From positions 310,001 to 374,000 of the forward strand of contig NDFF03000007.1 of assembly GCA_002150815.3 (NCBI GenBank): 64,000 bases of DNA, in the 5' to 3' direction. The position numbers were made by a program, and so were the translations under genes. Below the pieces are notes generated by a model. That model made no database searches, had not been told where the DNA came from, and was given only the letters and a program-made list of their open reading frames with translations. Shown piece after piece: positions 21,052-31,244 of this stretch (position 1 is its first letter; each line of letters begins with the position of its first letter). Source of the stretch: Grammothele lineata. Lineage: Eukaryota > Basidiomycota > Agaricomycetes > Polyporales > Polyporaceae.

Positions 21052-23097
21052 ATGCGACTCATTGATACCACGACGGGCAACTTCCACAGCTTCAATCAAC
21101 CTCCCAGAGGGTCGTATGCTATTCTCTCCCATGTCTGGTCCAACACAGACCTCGAACAAAGTTACGACGATCTTCGACGACTCAGATTATCCCTACAATC
21201 CTCCCACGACAGCATTCCGCCCGAACGGTCATTGTCGAAGCTAGAAGAGTTTTGCAGCATCGCGCGCAAGGACGGTCTCAAATTTGTCTGGGTTGATTCG
21301 TACTGTATAGACAAAGGGAACGCCGCCGAGGTCGCGGAAGCTATAGTCTCCAGGTTTGACTGGTATGCATGCGCAGCCACGTGCTATGTGTACCTTCCCG
21401 AGGTCCAAGACGGCGAACCAACAGTTCGCCAAATCCACCAGTTCATGTCGAGCAAGTGGTTCAGCCGGACACGGACACTGCAAGAACTCCTCGCTCCCGG
21501 GCGCGTCATCTTTCTCTCCTCAAATTGGCAGACTCTCGGATCGAAGGTTTCCCTAGCATCGGTCATTGAAGCGCGTACGAAGATTGATCACGACGTGCTG
21601 ACGCTGAAGAAGCCGCTTGAAATGATCAGCGTCGCCCGACGTATGTTTTGGGTTGGGGATCGGGTGGCTACCCGCGAAGAGGACGAGGCATACTGGATCA
21701 TGGGCATCTTCGGCGTCAGGATTCAGCCCATGTACGGAGAAGGCCGACTGGCGTTCTTCCGTCTTCAAGAAGAGATACTCAAGCGTAACCCGGGCGATCA
21801 TACCATTTTCGCTTGGGGTCATCTCCTCCGGCCTGAGCCTGAACCGGGGGCCGCCCCACCTTCGACTGCGCCGTCCAAGTCAGAGCCACTTCCATCCTTC
21901 GCCAATGCAGCCACTGTCCCGAGTCCCCGAACTCCGGCTACCGCCCTCCCTCATTCTGCGCTCCGACACCTCCTTGCCTCGTCGGCCAAGGACTTTAAGG
22001 CTTGGTCGTCTCGGCTCTCCCCAATCTCCCCAGATAGTTTCGCAACCAGGTGTGGGATCCAAGTCGACGACGCTGTCCGTTCCGCCACCGCCTTTACCCA
22101 CAAACCTGTAGGACGGCTACCCATCATCAAGCTCGGGAACGGCTCAGCGGGTCTCGTCGCCGCCTTCCTAGCATGCGAGGATTCGTCCACAGGTCGTGGA
22201 CTGCTTGCTCTCCTCCTACGCCCCCAGCAGGGCTCCACGTCGACCTTCTATGTAGGACATCCTTCCGGTCGTGCAGGTGTTGATGAACCTCAGGGGGGGT
22301 TGGAGCAATACCGACGTGCTGTTTACATCAACGATCCCCGAAAGACCACTCCGCGCATGGCGACAGTGCAGATTCCCACTTTCTCTCCTCATACGGTACA
22401 CTGTCTGCTTCAGGATATTTCTTCACGGAGCAGTCTCAGTGTGCTACCCAGAGAAAACGTCATCATCCGCCCCTCCTACCTGCATTCCGGGCTTGTCTCA
22501 TCATCTCCTCTTTCTCTCCGCATCGACCCCGTCGACAACGACATCTCCTTGTCCTCTGCTTCTATGTTTGAGACAGGTCGCCCCAGCGTATTCGAGCTTC
22601 GACGGGACAATCATGTCGTCAGCGTCATCGCAGTTGGGCGCTGCGCGTGTTCAAGCGATCGACAAGACGGGCATCTCGCAGTCCTGGTGTCAGATGGCCC
22701 CGGAAAGCCGCCTTCATGGCCGTTGAGCGACCTGAACTGTGTGGGCCTTCTCTATCATCCCTGCCATAATCAAGTCCACGTTCGCTCCTGGGATTTCCGT
22801 GCAGGTACGGCATACACCGACGTGGTCTTCCCCGGAGCGAACGCCCCGGAGTTCTCCCTTGCATTGAGGAAGGACGCCACATCGACGGACGCAGGTTCGG
22901 CGCGCTTCATACTTGAGGTTGAAGCCCACACCCACACCCGGCCGCGACCCTCCGCCCCCAGCCCGGCCAACCACCCGGCTCCCGGCCGTGGACAATCTCC
23001 TGCGAGAGTCACGGACGATCAAAGGGGTCGGAACAGTGCGTGTTTCTCTGACGCTGACTATCGACCTGGAAGGCATACTAACGGCCGCGATCTGTAG
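21052..23097 (+). CDS. HET-domain protein, cluster member 4
   Basis: Member of the local HET family. One open frame of 681 codons. HET motifs: YAILSHVWS, FVWVDSYCIDKGNA (Tyr replaces the first Cys of the usual CC pair), IVSRFDWYACAATCYVYL, WFSRTRTLQELLAP (Arg replaces the usual Trp before TLQEL), and YWIMGIFGVRIQPMYGEGR. These two changes at otherwise invariant positions may alter HET activity. Post-HET: LLASSAKDFKAWSSRL, FLACEDSS, LLALLLRPQ, TFYVG. C-terminal module: VGRCACSSDRQDGHLAVLV and NQVHVRSWDFRAG. The last ~50 codons are low-complexity Pro/Arg/His and run past where the paralogues end, so an unrecognised 3' intron may be present and the true end may differ. Confidence 0.83.
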   Translation: MRLIDTTTGNFHSFNQPPRGSYAILSHVWSNTDLEQSYDDLRRLRLSLQSSHDSIPPERSLSKLEEFCSIARKDGLKFVWVDSYCIDKGNAAEVAEAIVSRFDWYACAATCYVYLPEVQDGEPTVRQIHQFMSSKWFSRTRTLQELLAPGRVIFLSSNWQTLGSKVSLASVIEARTKIDHDVLTLKKPLEMISVARRMFWVGDRVATREEDEAYWIMGIFGVRIQPMYGEGRLAFFRLQEEILKRNPGDHTIFAWGHLLRPEPEPGAAPPSTAPSKSEPLPSFANAATVPSPRTPATALPHSALRHLLASSAKDFKAWSSRLSPISPDSFATRCGIQVDDAVRSATAFTHKPVGRLPIIKLGNGSAGLVAAFLACEDSSTGRGLLALLLRPQQGSTSTFYVGHPSGRAGVDEPQGGLEQYRRAVYINDPRKTTPRMATVQIPTFSPHTVHCLLQDISSRSSLSVLPRENVIIRPSYLHSGLVSSSPLSLRIDPVDNDISLSSASMFETGRPSVFELRRDNHVVSVIAVGRCACSSDRQDGHLAVLVSDGPGKPPSWPLSDLNCVGLLYHPCHNQVHVRSWDFRAGTAYTDVVFPGANAPEFSLALRKDATSTDAGSARFILEVEAHTHTRPRPSAPSPANHPAPGRGQSPARVTDDQRGRNSACFSDADYRPGRHTNGRDL

Positions 23098-23326
23098 GTT
23101 TCCCGGGCCTAGATGACCAGAATCGTTCAGCTTCCGCACACTCTCCTGATAAGATCCGGCGCAAGGGTTTGAGGCGTATCCTGTCCAGGACAGCGTTGCA
23201 GTGAGGCGTCAGATCAACGAGATCAAGATAGTATGGACAGTCGCCGTAGAGTAACAGGGTTGAAAGGCGTATCGTGTGTACTAGCATACGTTATAACAGA
23301 AAGCGACAAACGCTTGCAGCGTGTCT

Positions 23327-25417
23327 CTACTCCGGTTCAGATCGTAGAACGACAACAGGTGGTACCCAAAGGTCAGCTTGAGCGGTCTCTCTCGCCGCGC
23401 TTGCAATCGCTGGCTCTGGCGCTGATGGCTCGACGACTTCGACTCCAAGAGTGTACGCTCGAGGCCGATCGTAGCGAGCTTCCGTCGTAGCACTGAGCGT
23501 AAGCTGCACAGAAATTTGATGACCGTCGGAGAAGCGCGAGTGGAACCGCCTCGACGCGAGGCCGTTCGCGAAGAACCACGAGAAGACGTGTTCGGGGTGG
23601 TCACGACTATGCCAGTGCGGTTGGCACGTTTCCGCAGGCGGATAGGTGGACGAGCGGATCCGATCTGTGGTTGGATTGGCAGACACGAGGACGCGGAGCC
23701 AGTGGTAAGTGTGACCACCGACACAGTCGCTGGTGTCTACTTGAATCCTCAGTGTGCGGCCGGCCTTTTGAAGGACGAAACCGCGCTTCGTGTCCACATT
23801 GAATGCGAGCAGATTGACTTCGCCTTGCTGCAACGGCGAGATGGTGAATCCTTCCTTCTCTAGGAGCGGCTTGCACCATCCCACGACGTCGACGTCGAAG
23901 GACGAGGAACACTGGCTCAGTGCAACGTACGTTGTGCGGTACCCAGGGAAAGCGAGCGCGCGCTCCCGAGACGGTCGATGGGGAACGTATATCTCCTCCA
24001 AACGGACGTTATCCCGGTGCGCCGCGATGAACTGCGGCGAGAGGCGGGTGGTACGAAAGTAGCGCTCGCCGAGGAGCAGGCCACCGTTCGCGTCAGCCTC
24101 AGGCCCGTCCGCGTCCTCGATAGTCATGGCTGGGCAGAGGAAGGCGCCGACGAAGTACTGCGCGTGGCCGAGCCCCTGCCGCCGGAGCACGAGCGCGAGC
24201 ACGCGGCCCGCCTCATCTTCGCACGCGAGGAGCGCAAAGTAGATCAGGTCCCCGGAGTGGCCCGTGCGAGCGGCGAGGAGGGGGAACTTGGTCCGGAGGC
24301 CGTGACAAGTGGTAGTGTACTCCGGAAGGGGGAGAATGCGATCAAGGTTCCGGCTGAAGGTGTGGTGTGGGAGGGCGATAGTTCCCGCGGCGGGGGCGAA
24401 GTCGCGCGGGGAGAGGGCGAACAGATTGCGCATATTCGGTGCCTCCAAGTCGTGCCCCTCCGTACGTGCAAGCTCCTCCAGAAGAGCCGCTTCGTCCTCG
24501 GGAGAACGGTCCGTGAACTCGAGTTTGTCGTGCAACGCCGGGCCCCACGCGAAGAGACTCTGGTCTGACGTCTGCTTGAGCACCTCCTCCTGGAGTCGAA
24601 TGAACGCATAGCGGCCTTCGCCGTAGATCGTCGGCATGTGAACACCGAGGATCCCCATGAGCGAGTACGCTTCGTCCTCCTCTCGCGTCGTTTGCCTTCG
24701 CGCGGCCCATGATATCCTGCGAGCAACGCTGACGTTGTCGAGGCCGGCCTCGTGGGTGAGAATTGCGCGATCGATGCCGGTCACGTCCTCGATCTCGCGC
24801 GCGAGCATCGCCTTCGTGCCCAGGACGCGCCAGCTGCGCGAGAGAAAGACGAGCACGCGCGGCGCGATGAGCTCCTGGAGCGTCCAGCCTCGGGCGAACC
24901 AGCGGCTGTGGCGGAACTGCACGCATACCTCCCCGTCGGCGGCGACATCGCCGTCGTCGACGTCGGGCAGGTACGCGTAGCAGACGCGCGCGTTCTGATA
25001 CCAGGAGAACATGGAGTTGATTGCTTCAGAGAGCTCAGAGCTGCTCGCCTTGTCGATGCAGCAAGAGTCGACCCAGAGGAGGCGGAAGCCGTGGATGCGC
25101 GCGACATCGCATGCGCGTTTGAGCTTCTCCGAGAAAGCGGTGGGGAGGGAAGAGCGGCATCGTTTGCCCGGTTCCCCGGAAAGACCGATGTCGGACTCGA
25201 CGTTCGCGTGGGGCGGGGCGTGTCCGCGTGTGAAGCGCTGACGCAGCCACGTTGGAAGACGATTTTGTCGCTTGAGGATGCGCTGGACGTCATCGAAGGT
25301 CTGTTCAGGCTCGCCTTCACCTTCGCGTGTCCATACATGGGAGAGGATGGCATAGTTGGCGTTTCGTGGGTCGTCCACCCAGACGAACTCGCCCGTCGTA
25401 GTATCCAGGAGCCGCAT
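23327..25417 (-). CDS. HET-domain protein, cluster member 5
   Basis: Last and only - strand member of the cluster, tail-to-tail with member 4 (about 230 bases between stops). 696 residues in one frame starting MRLLDTTTGEF. HET motifs: YAILSHVWT, LLWVDSCCIDKASS, EAINSMFSWYQNARVCYAYL, WFARGWTLQELIAP, YSLMGILGVHMPTIYGEGR and DQSLFAWG. An extra ~50-residue basic loop lies between the first two motifs. Post-HET: LFALSPRDF, FALLACEDEAGRVLALVLRR, QYFVG. In the C-terminal module the CxC is reduced (VDTSDCVGG) but HPEHVFSWFFANG is kept. Of the local copies it looks closest to the broken gene at 52-54 kb (shared GEGRYAFIRLQEE). Start supported by family alignment; an AAG acceptor directly precedes the ATG. 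Confidence 0.86.
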   Translation of the reverse strand: MRLLDTTTGEFVWVDDPRNANYAILSHVWTREGEGEPEQTFDDVQRILKRQNRLPTWLRQRFTRGHAPPHANVESDIGLSGEPGKRCRSSLPTAFSEKLKRACDVARIHGFRLLWVDSCCIDKASSSELSEAINSMFSWYQNARVCYAYLPDVDDGDVAADGEVCVQFRHSRWFARGWTLQELIAPRVLVFLSRSWRVLGTKAMLAREIEDVTGIDRAILTHEAGLDNVSVARRISWAARRQTTREEDEAYSLMGILGVHMPTIYGEGRYAFIRLQEEVLKQTSDQSLFAWGPALHDKLEFTDRSPEDEAALLEELARTEGHDLEAPNMRNLFALSPRDFAPAAGTIALPHHTFSRNLDRILPLPEYTTTCHGLRTKFPLLAARTGHSGDLIYFALLACEDEAGRVLALVLRRQGLGHAQYFVGAFLCPAMTIEDADGPEADANGGLLLGERYFRTTRLSPQFIAAHRDNVRLEEIYVPHRPSRERALAFPGYRTTYVALSQCSSSFDVDVVGWCKPLLEKEGFTISPLQQGEVNLLAFNVDTKRGFVLQKAGRTLRIQVDTSDCVGGHTYHWLRVLVSANPTTDRIRSSTYPPAETCQPHWHSRDHPEHVFSWFFANGLASRRFHSRFSDGHQISVQLTLSATTEARYDRPRAYTLGVEVVEPSAPEPAIASAARETAQADLWVPPVVVLRSEPE

Positions 25418-26763
25418 CTTGGTCGCGAGATGTGACTAGCGATGGGACCCCAGGGTTTCGGCAGTGGGTGTAGTCGGACGTGCTAAGAGTTGCTCCTGCA
25501 TATCGCGCTGGCATCGCGGAGCGTTGAGTGAGCGTCGGACGTCAACAGTTACTGAGTAGGACCCCCTACCAAGAATACTCGGAGAGCACGAGCAGTGACC
25601 GACCGATTCGGGCCAGCTTGAGAGGGGGAGGCAATTCTACTAGTAAACTCGTCTACGCGATTGTGTATAAGTGGCCCTTCAATAAGGTTCAAAATAGATG
25701 AAAGAGTCACTCACCGCCGTCAATACATCCGACCAGGCGGTGCCCATCAACTTCTACGGTAGTGGGCGTTCGTGTCAACCGGAGCCGTGAAGTTACGCTA
25801 GGAGGACTTCATACGTAGTCGTTTGCACAGGTTGAACTCTGTGGGAGTTATGCGAAGTTATGAGAGGCTTGGATACCGCGAAGACGTCCGATGAGAGGGG
25901 ACTGAGCACAACTTCATCAATTTTGTCGTCGGTCCACCGAGCCGCTAAAAGACAACCGCCGTGGGAGTCCGAGTCGTGCGCGACTTCGGCAGTAAGTAAT
26001 CACAGTCACGTGACCAACATGTCCATCGCCACCAGTGTCCAGTGTCCACCGCCAGGAAGCCTGGGCAGGTTTCAGCCTAGTCCGTAACTCAGTAACGTGA
26101 TGACACCGCCCCCCGCCTCCCATTCCCCGCGAGGACCCAAGTATAGCGACGAAGATTGAGGAAGACGAAGCATCGCACAGATACACGACTACTTAGTATA
26201 AGCGGGAGTCGAACTCTCCCTCAAGCTCGAGGACATTCAATATTCATCACTCAGCTGTTGCGACGTATATATACAACTTCTATTGCGGAACTTATAATCC
26301 AAATACACTTGTAGACAATTGACAGATACTAAGTACGTACACGATGAGCATTCATTACGACGTGCGCATGTGCACGCGAGGGGGAGAGAGATAAAAGGAA
26401 CCTGGGAGAGGAGTTGGGATGGGGTAAGAGTTGTGCAGTGAGACGAGAGCGAAAAGATGAGATGAAGGACAAGATGAGAGATGATGCAGACGATCGAGCA
26501 CAAGGAGCGACGATGATGTGAGAGAGAACACGAGAATGAACGAGTGGACGAGACGAGACGAGGGAATCAAGCAAGCACTGGAAGCAAGACAGAAAATAAC
26601 CTAGACAGAGTCATCACCCACGCGCCCCACCCCGCACTAAAGAGAGCCAAGCAAGCACGTCCGCGACGACCGACCAGAGCACGACCAGCCCGAGGCACAG
26701 AGCAGCATAACGCACGAGCCCCAGCACGAGCCTCCACACGCGTCGCCCGGGTCCTAGTCCGAG
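25418..26763. other. Gap between the HET cluster and the checkpoint kinase
   Basis: About 1.35 kb. The right half is purine-rich (GA-rich from about 26380 to 26600) and gives spurious frames on both strands. No gene, RNA or repeat supported; it should include the 3' end of the kinase transcript and the promoter of HET member 5. Confidence 0.4.
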
Positions 26764-29463
26764 TCAAGCCCGCCGCTGCGCCTTGACGACCTTGTTCGGG
26801 GACGTCTGGCTCAGGCGCATCGACCGCCGCGGCGCGCCCTCCTCCAGCACCGGCCCGCTCGCGCGCGTCGCCCGGCCAGTACGCCGCGCAGGCGGGGGCG
26901 ACGCGATCGCCTTCGAGCCCCTCGTCGACGCGCGGCCCCCGCGTTTCCCGCCACGCCCCCTCGACGGCGCGGGGGAGCCCATCACCACCTCCTCGTCGAC
27001 CTCCTCCACGTGCACTAAGGCCCCGTTCGACGCCGCCGCCTTGCGCTTGTTCGCGCGCGCCGGGGTCACAGCAGCAGCGGCAGCGGGGGCGGGGGGCAAG
27101 TTCTCCTCGTCGCTGCTCTGCCCGTCCCTCGCGAAGCCCTCCGGGTCCTCCGCGGCGGCGCGCGCGCGCATCTCCTGCGACGGCGACGGCAAGTCGCGCC
27201 CTCCACGGCGGGCGCGGCGGATGACGTCCACGCGGCGCTGGAGGCGCGAGGGGTGCCTGCCCACGCCCGCGCCTTGGCTGGGCTCTTGCGCCCCCTCCGC
27301 GTCGTCGTCCTCGGATTCGTCCTCGGACTCTTCGACGATGGGCGTTGACCGGCCCGTCTCAGCCGCCTCAGGCACCTCAGGTTCGTCGAGGGCCATACTA
27401 TCCGACTCCTGGAGAGATCGCATCGACGCATCCCCGAGCGCCGCCGCCGCCGCCCGAGGTACAGGGACGGGCGTGGGGGTACGCGTGCGCTCGCGCGCCG
27501 GGGGCATGACGGGCATAGCGACTGGGCCGTTCTGAGACTGGCGGCGGTGCTCGTTGATGAGCCAGGGGTGGGAGCGCGCGTCGGCGAGCGAGAGGCGCTG
27601 CGTCGGGTCAGGCTCGAGCAGGCGCGAGATGAAGTCCTCGCCTGTGCGGGGGCGGCGCGAAGGGTCAGCGGGGGTTCACGAGCGGAGACAGTGTACTTAC
27701 ATTGCTGGCTGACTCTGCGCTCGCGGAGGTAGTGCCACTGAACCTTGCGCATCGCGACCCGCGTCCTGACGTCGACGCTCGCGTCCTCGTCGAACGGATT
27801 GCACATTGCGAGCCTGTTATGCCGCGTATTCAGCCGATTGGTCAGGAGGCAATAAGAGATGGACCCACATGCAGAAGACAATAACGCCAACGCTCCAGCT
27901 GTCAACAATCTGGTCGTAGCCCTCGTTGTTTGTCTGGCACACGACCTCGGGTGCTAGGTATGCGGGAGTTCCGCACATCGTCTGTGGCGAGGAGCAAGTG
28001 TGAGTACGACATGGACGTCGTCACCATTATGGTGAGACAGCACGTACACGGAGCATGGTCATGCTGTCGATGACCTTTGCGAGCCCAAAGTCGGCAACCT
28101 TGACCACCGGGGGCTGGTCGTCCGTCAGGAGTACATTTTCGGGCTTGAGGTCGCGGTGGCAAATGCCCAAGCTGTGGACATACTGGATCGGAAGTCAGTG
28201 AGGACAAAAGCTCGTTCGACGAGCAGAGAAAGTGCTTACAGCCAGCGCATCGCATATCTGGTACGTGAGGTACTGCGCCTCGGCCTCTGCTGCAACGAAG
28301 GTGAGTTGTAGCTGCAGTGAGCTCGGAATGGTACTTACAAACTCCATCCTTCCGGAGGATGTATTCGAGGAGATCGCCACCAGGGACCCACTCCAGGACA
28401 AGGTCTAGACGACAGCGAGGTTCATGCACGAACGCGACACAAAAACGAAAGGGCACGTACTGATGTTGTACCGCTCGAAGAACACCTCCTTGAGCTGACA
28501 GATGTTCCTATGCTGCAGCCTCTCGAGGATGTTGATCTCGCGCGCAAAGTTGTTCGTCTTGTCGTCGTTCTGAAGCCCCCGCACGCTCGCGCCGCTGAAG
28601 TCGCGCCGGAGCTTGTTCGCCTGTATCATCTTGATGGCGTACCAGTTGCCCTCGGCCTTGTGCAACGCCTTCATGACCGTCGCAAACGAGCCTTTGCCGA
28701 GCTCGTGTTGGAGGTCGTAGACCGTGTGGAGGCCGCGCTCAGGGGTGTGGAGGCATAGATGCCGGAACACGAAGCCTTGTGGGGGTTGAGGACAGAGAGA
28801 CGACAACGCAGGACACGGCACTTACGATAATCTTCGAGCCCGTTGTTGCTCGTTACTTGGGCCGCCGTCCCGAACGCGATCTCGTTCCCGTCGCGCAGAA
28901 CCTTGCACTTTCCCTTGCCAATCTTCTCACCATTGATCTTTCCAGGCGAAAGGATTGGTGGAGAGTGGACAGCATCGACATTGAGGGGAGGCGGAGGGGT
29001 GGGGAAGAGGGAAAGACCACGACTGAGAATGTGGCGACGAAAGGACATGAAGCACGAGCACTCACATAAGTACCATTGCTCGAAAGGTCAGTGACCTTGA
29101 CCGCCGACTTGGACGACTCGTCCGAGTCCCACTCGAGGATAGCGTGGAAGTTGCCTGTGACGCGCAAGACGCGTCGCGCGGGTGGTCAGACGCGTCGCGA
29201 CGCGTGAAGCCACGTGCGGAACACTCACTGATCTTCATACCAGGGAGGATGATGTCGTTGTTCTTCTCGCGGTTGCGGCCGATGCGGTAGGTGCTCTTGA
29301 CCTTGAGGAAGTCGAGGCGGCGGAGGGCGGCGCTGCAGGGGACGAGGAAGCCCCATAGCTGGCTGGCGTCGACCTGTTCGTTCTGGGAGGTGGACTGGGT
29401 AGACTGAGTCTGTTGCGTGGGCTCAACGTCGTCCGTGAGCATTCGATCGTCTTCGGCTTGCAT
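26764..29463 (-). CDS. chk2: FHA-domain checkpoint kinase, Chk2/Cds1/Rad53 type
   Basis: Effector Ser/Thr kinase of the DNA-damage and replication checkpoint, acting in the nucleus. Ten exons on the - strand: 29463-29229, 29154-29066, 28937-28826, 28775-28461, 28404-28339, 28289-28240, 28182-28048, 27981-27869, 27813-27701 and 27641-26764, giving 701 residues. The N-terminus has a short SQ/TQ cluster ([12 protein letters not shown]), the target of Mec1/Rad3/ATR-type kinases. One FHA domain follows (about 40-125) with the phosphothreonine-binding pattern [18 protein letters not shown] and LSSNGTYING. The kinase domain runs about 165-425: [52 protein letters not shown]. The C-terminal ~270 residues are acidic, then basic with putative nuclear-localisation stretches near KANKRKAA. 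One FHA domain makes it Cds1/Chk2-like rather than Rad53-like. Confidence 0.92.
29167..29203. promoter_or_regulatory. Three MluI cell-cycle box (ACGCGT) motifs in kinase intron 1
   Basis: ACGCGT occurs at 29167-29172, 29188-29193 and 29198-29203, inside the first intron of the kinase gene. In yeasts this hexamer binds the MBF G1/S transcription factor, which controls replication and checkpoint genes. The match is exact; a regulatory role from an intron is inferred. Confidence 0.4.
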
Positions 29464-30288
29464 GATGGTGAATCTTGGAGGGGTATGTCGATGTCTTGAA
29501 GAGAACGAGAAGGGCTGGGGTCTTCAGAGGCGAATGCAGAACTGAGCAAGAGAAACCGAGGAGAGGTCCTTTTATTTGGCGCTGCGGCAGGGGCCAAAGC
29601 ACAAGAGCAACGAGCCAAAGCGCAAGCGTAGTGTGCCGATAACCGCAGCAAACACGAGTCCCTTTTTGTGGCCGTCGGAGACAAAGCTTAGCGACGAAGC
29701 GGAATGAAGGTCGTGGTTCGGAATAGGCCAGAGGGCGTGGCGAGGACGAGCAGCTGAGCGAGCGACTACAAACCGTATTACCCGGCCCGCGTCAAATCGT
29801 TATTGCGATCAGATCTCCCCCTACGGTCAATCGTCCTCCCACGTGGCGGTGCCCATCCCTCTTGTCTCCAGTCCCACTCGCTTTGAGGAGCGCTCAGCCA
29901 CTATGTTCTCGTTTTCAAGCACTCACTCACCGCCACTCATCATGGCAGAACACTCGAAACAACAATTCGCCCACGTAGCCTCGAGTGGGCGTCCCGCTCG
30001 GCACCGGAGCGCGACCTGCATGTGCGCAGAGAATGGACTCGCTCCGGCCCAGCCCATACAACAAGGTTCTCTTCTGCAAAAAGCGCAGAAACTCCCAGGT
30101 GTACATACTCCTTAGTCGCCCATTGAACCCAATCGTCTGGCGCTGTGCCAGCGACTATCGTCATACTTATAACTCCCGAAGACTTCCTCGGGTCGCCCCA
30201 GGTGCCTTCAGTCAGACGTCTACTAAGACTATACTGGCCTAATCCTCCCCGTCAATAGCCTCCTGCTGCAGCCTCATCCTTCCTTGCT
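29464..30288. promoter_or_regulatory. Divergent intergenic region, kinase / small-gene pair
   Basis: 825 bases between divergently read genes. It must contain the kinase promoter and that of the first small gene. No TATA box or coding signal that I trust. Confidence 0.4.
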
Positions 30289-30914
30289 ATGTCCACAGGA
30301 AACAATCAGGATATCGAGAAGGTAGACTGGACTGAACTTCAAGCGTCTCAAAGTCCAGGAGGCAGTCTTCCGGAGTACGCACAAACTTCCCAAAGGACTG
30401 TCGGCCTCCCCGTTAAAACAGGTCAGCAACCCGATCTACCTTCTACAGATTCAATAACATGAGGTCTGACCCTGCGGATTTACTTCATAGGTAATGCTGC
30501 TCTCGCCCCGCGTTCCCTCTCCACCCGGGCAGTCTGCCCAGTCCCGCACGTGATGATCTTCTACGGGGACAAGAAGTTCGCCTGGGGGAGACAAGCTATC
30601 GCAGATGCCGGTAAAGAGGTATGTTCATCCTTCAGATCCAGAATCCCCGCCCAAATATGCAAGGCTCTGACGTATCGAGCAACCAGGACTTCATGATCTG
30701 GCTGTACGGAACGCTGTTCTGGCGTCCCAAGTACACAGGTCTTCCCTTCGCGAGAGGCAACTACGACAGCACGTTCCCCTCAAAATCCACCCTCTTGGCG
30801 ACATTCTACGACACCCTCGGGACGTATGACGAGGGGCCGGTGGTAATTGGACCGTATGGGTGGGCGGACATGATACAGAACGTTGTCAAGCTAGAGCTCC
30901 TCTACGATCCGTAA
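30289..30914 (+). CDS. Uncharacterised small protein, tandem copy A
   Basis: Function unknown. Exons 30289-30421, 30491-30618 and 30687-30914 give 162 residues; all four splice sites are canonical. The first ~55 residues are polar and variable. The rest is a compact conserved domain: VMIFYGDKKFAWGRQAIADA (crossing into exon 3 at FMIWLYGTLFW), then YDSTFPSKSTLLATFYDTLG and the C-terminal DMIQNVVKLELLYDP. No signal peptide or membrane helix is evident. The copy immediately downstream keeps the same three-exon structure with an identical 128-base middle exon. Both are short and divergent at the N-terminus, and I recognise no family. It sits between two DNA-damage-response genes, which may or may not be relevant. 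Confidence 0.75.
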
Positions 30915-31244
30915 TGTTCGAACTTGCGGCGTTCTCGGCAACCTCGTGTTAGTGTGACGTTCTCATCGTAGATTTCAACCAGAGCTCGATGATCTATCAT
31001 ATTACGATACTTCCTTTGTGGCCTCGTGCGCGCGAAAGTCCTCTAAGCCAGCTCGTCATAGACATTGAACATTGAACTCTATCATACGGTGCTGCGGTAG
31101 CCGCCTACGGCTTTAAATCGAGAGCTCGCCCTAGATTTCTTCGGTAACCGCTAACAGTGGCCGCCACGGGTGTTCTAATCTATTCCGCTCAACCGTCCTT
31201 TTCTCGCTCCCTCCTCACGTCCCAAGCAGCCGTCTCTTGCGCAA
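30915..31244. other. Spacer between tandem copies A and B
   Basis: 330 bases without coding signal, long enough for a terminator of copy A and a promoter of copy B. A GTACC/CTCTC-type core element is not evident. Confidence 0.35.

Noticed and set aside
26783..27535. 250-codon + strand frame opposite the kinase tail
   Set aside because: Antisense shadow of the last kinase exon, which is supported by splicing and domain context.
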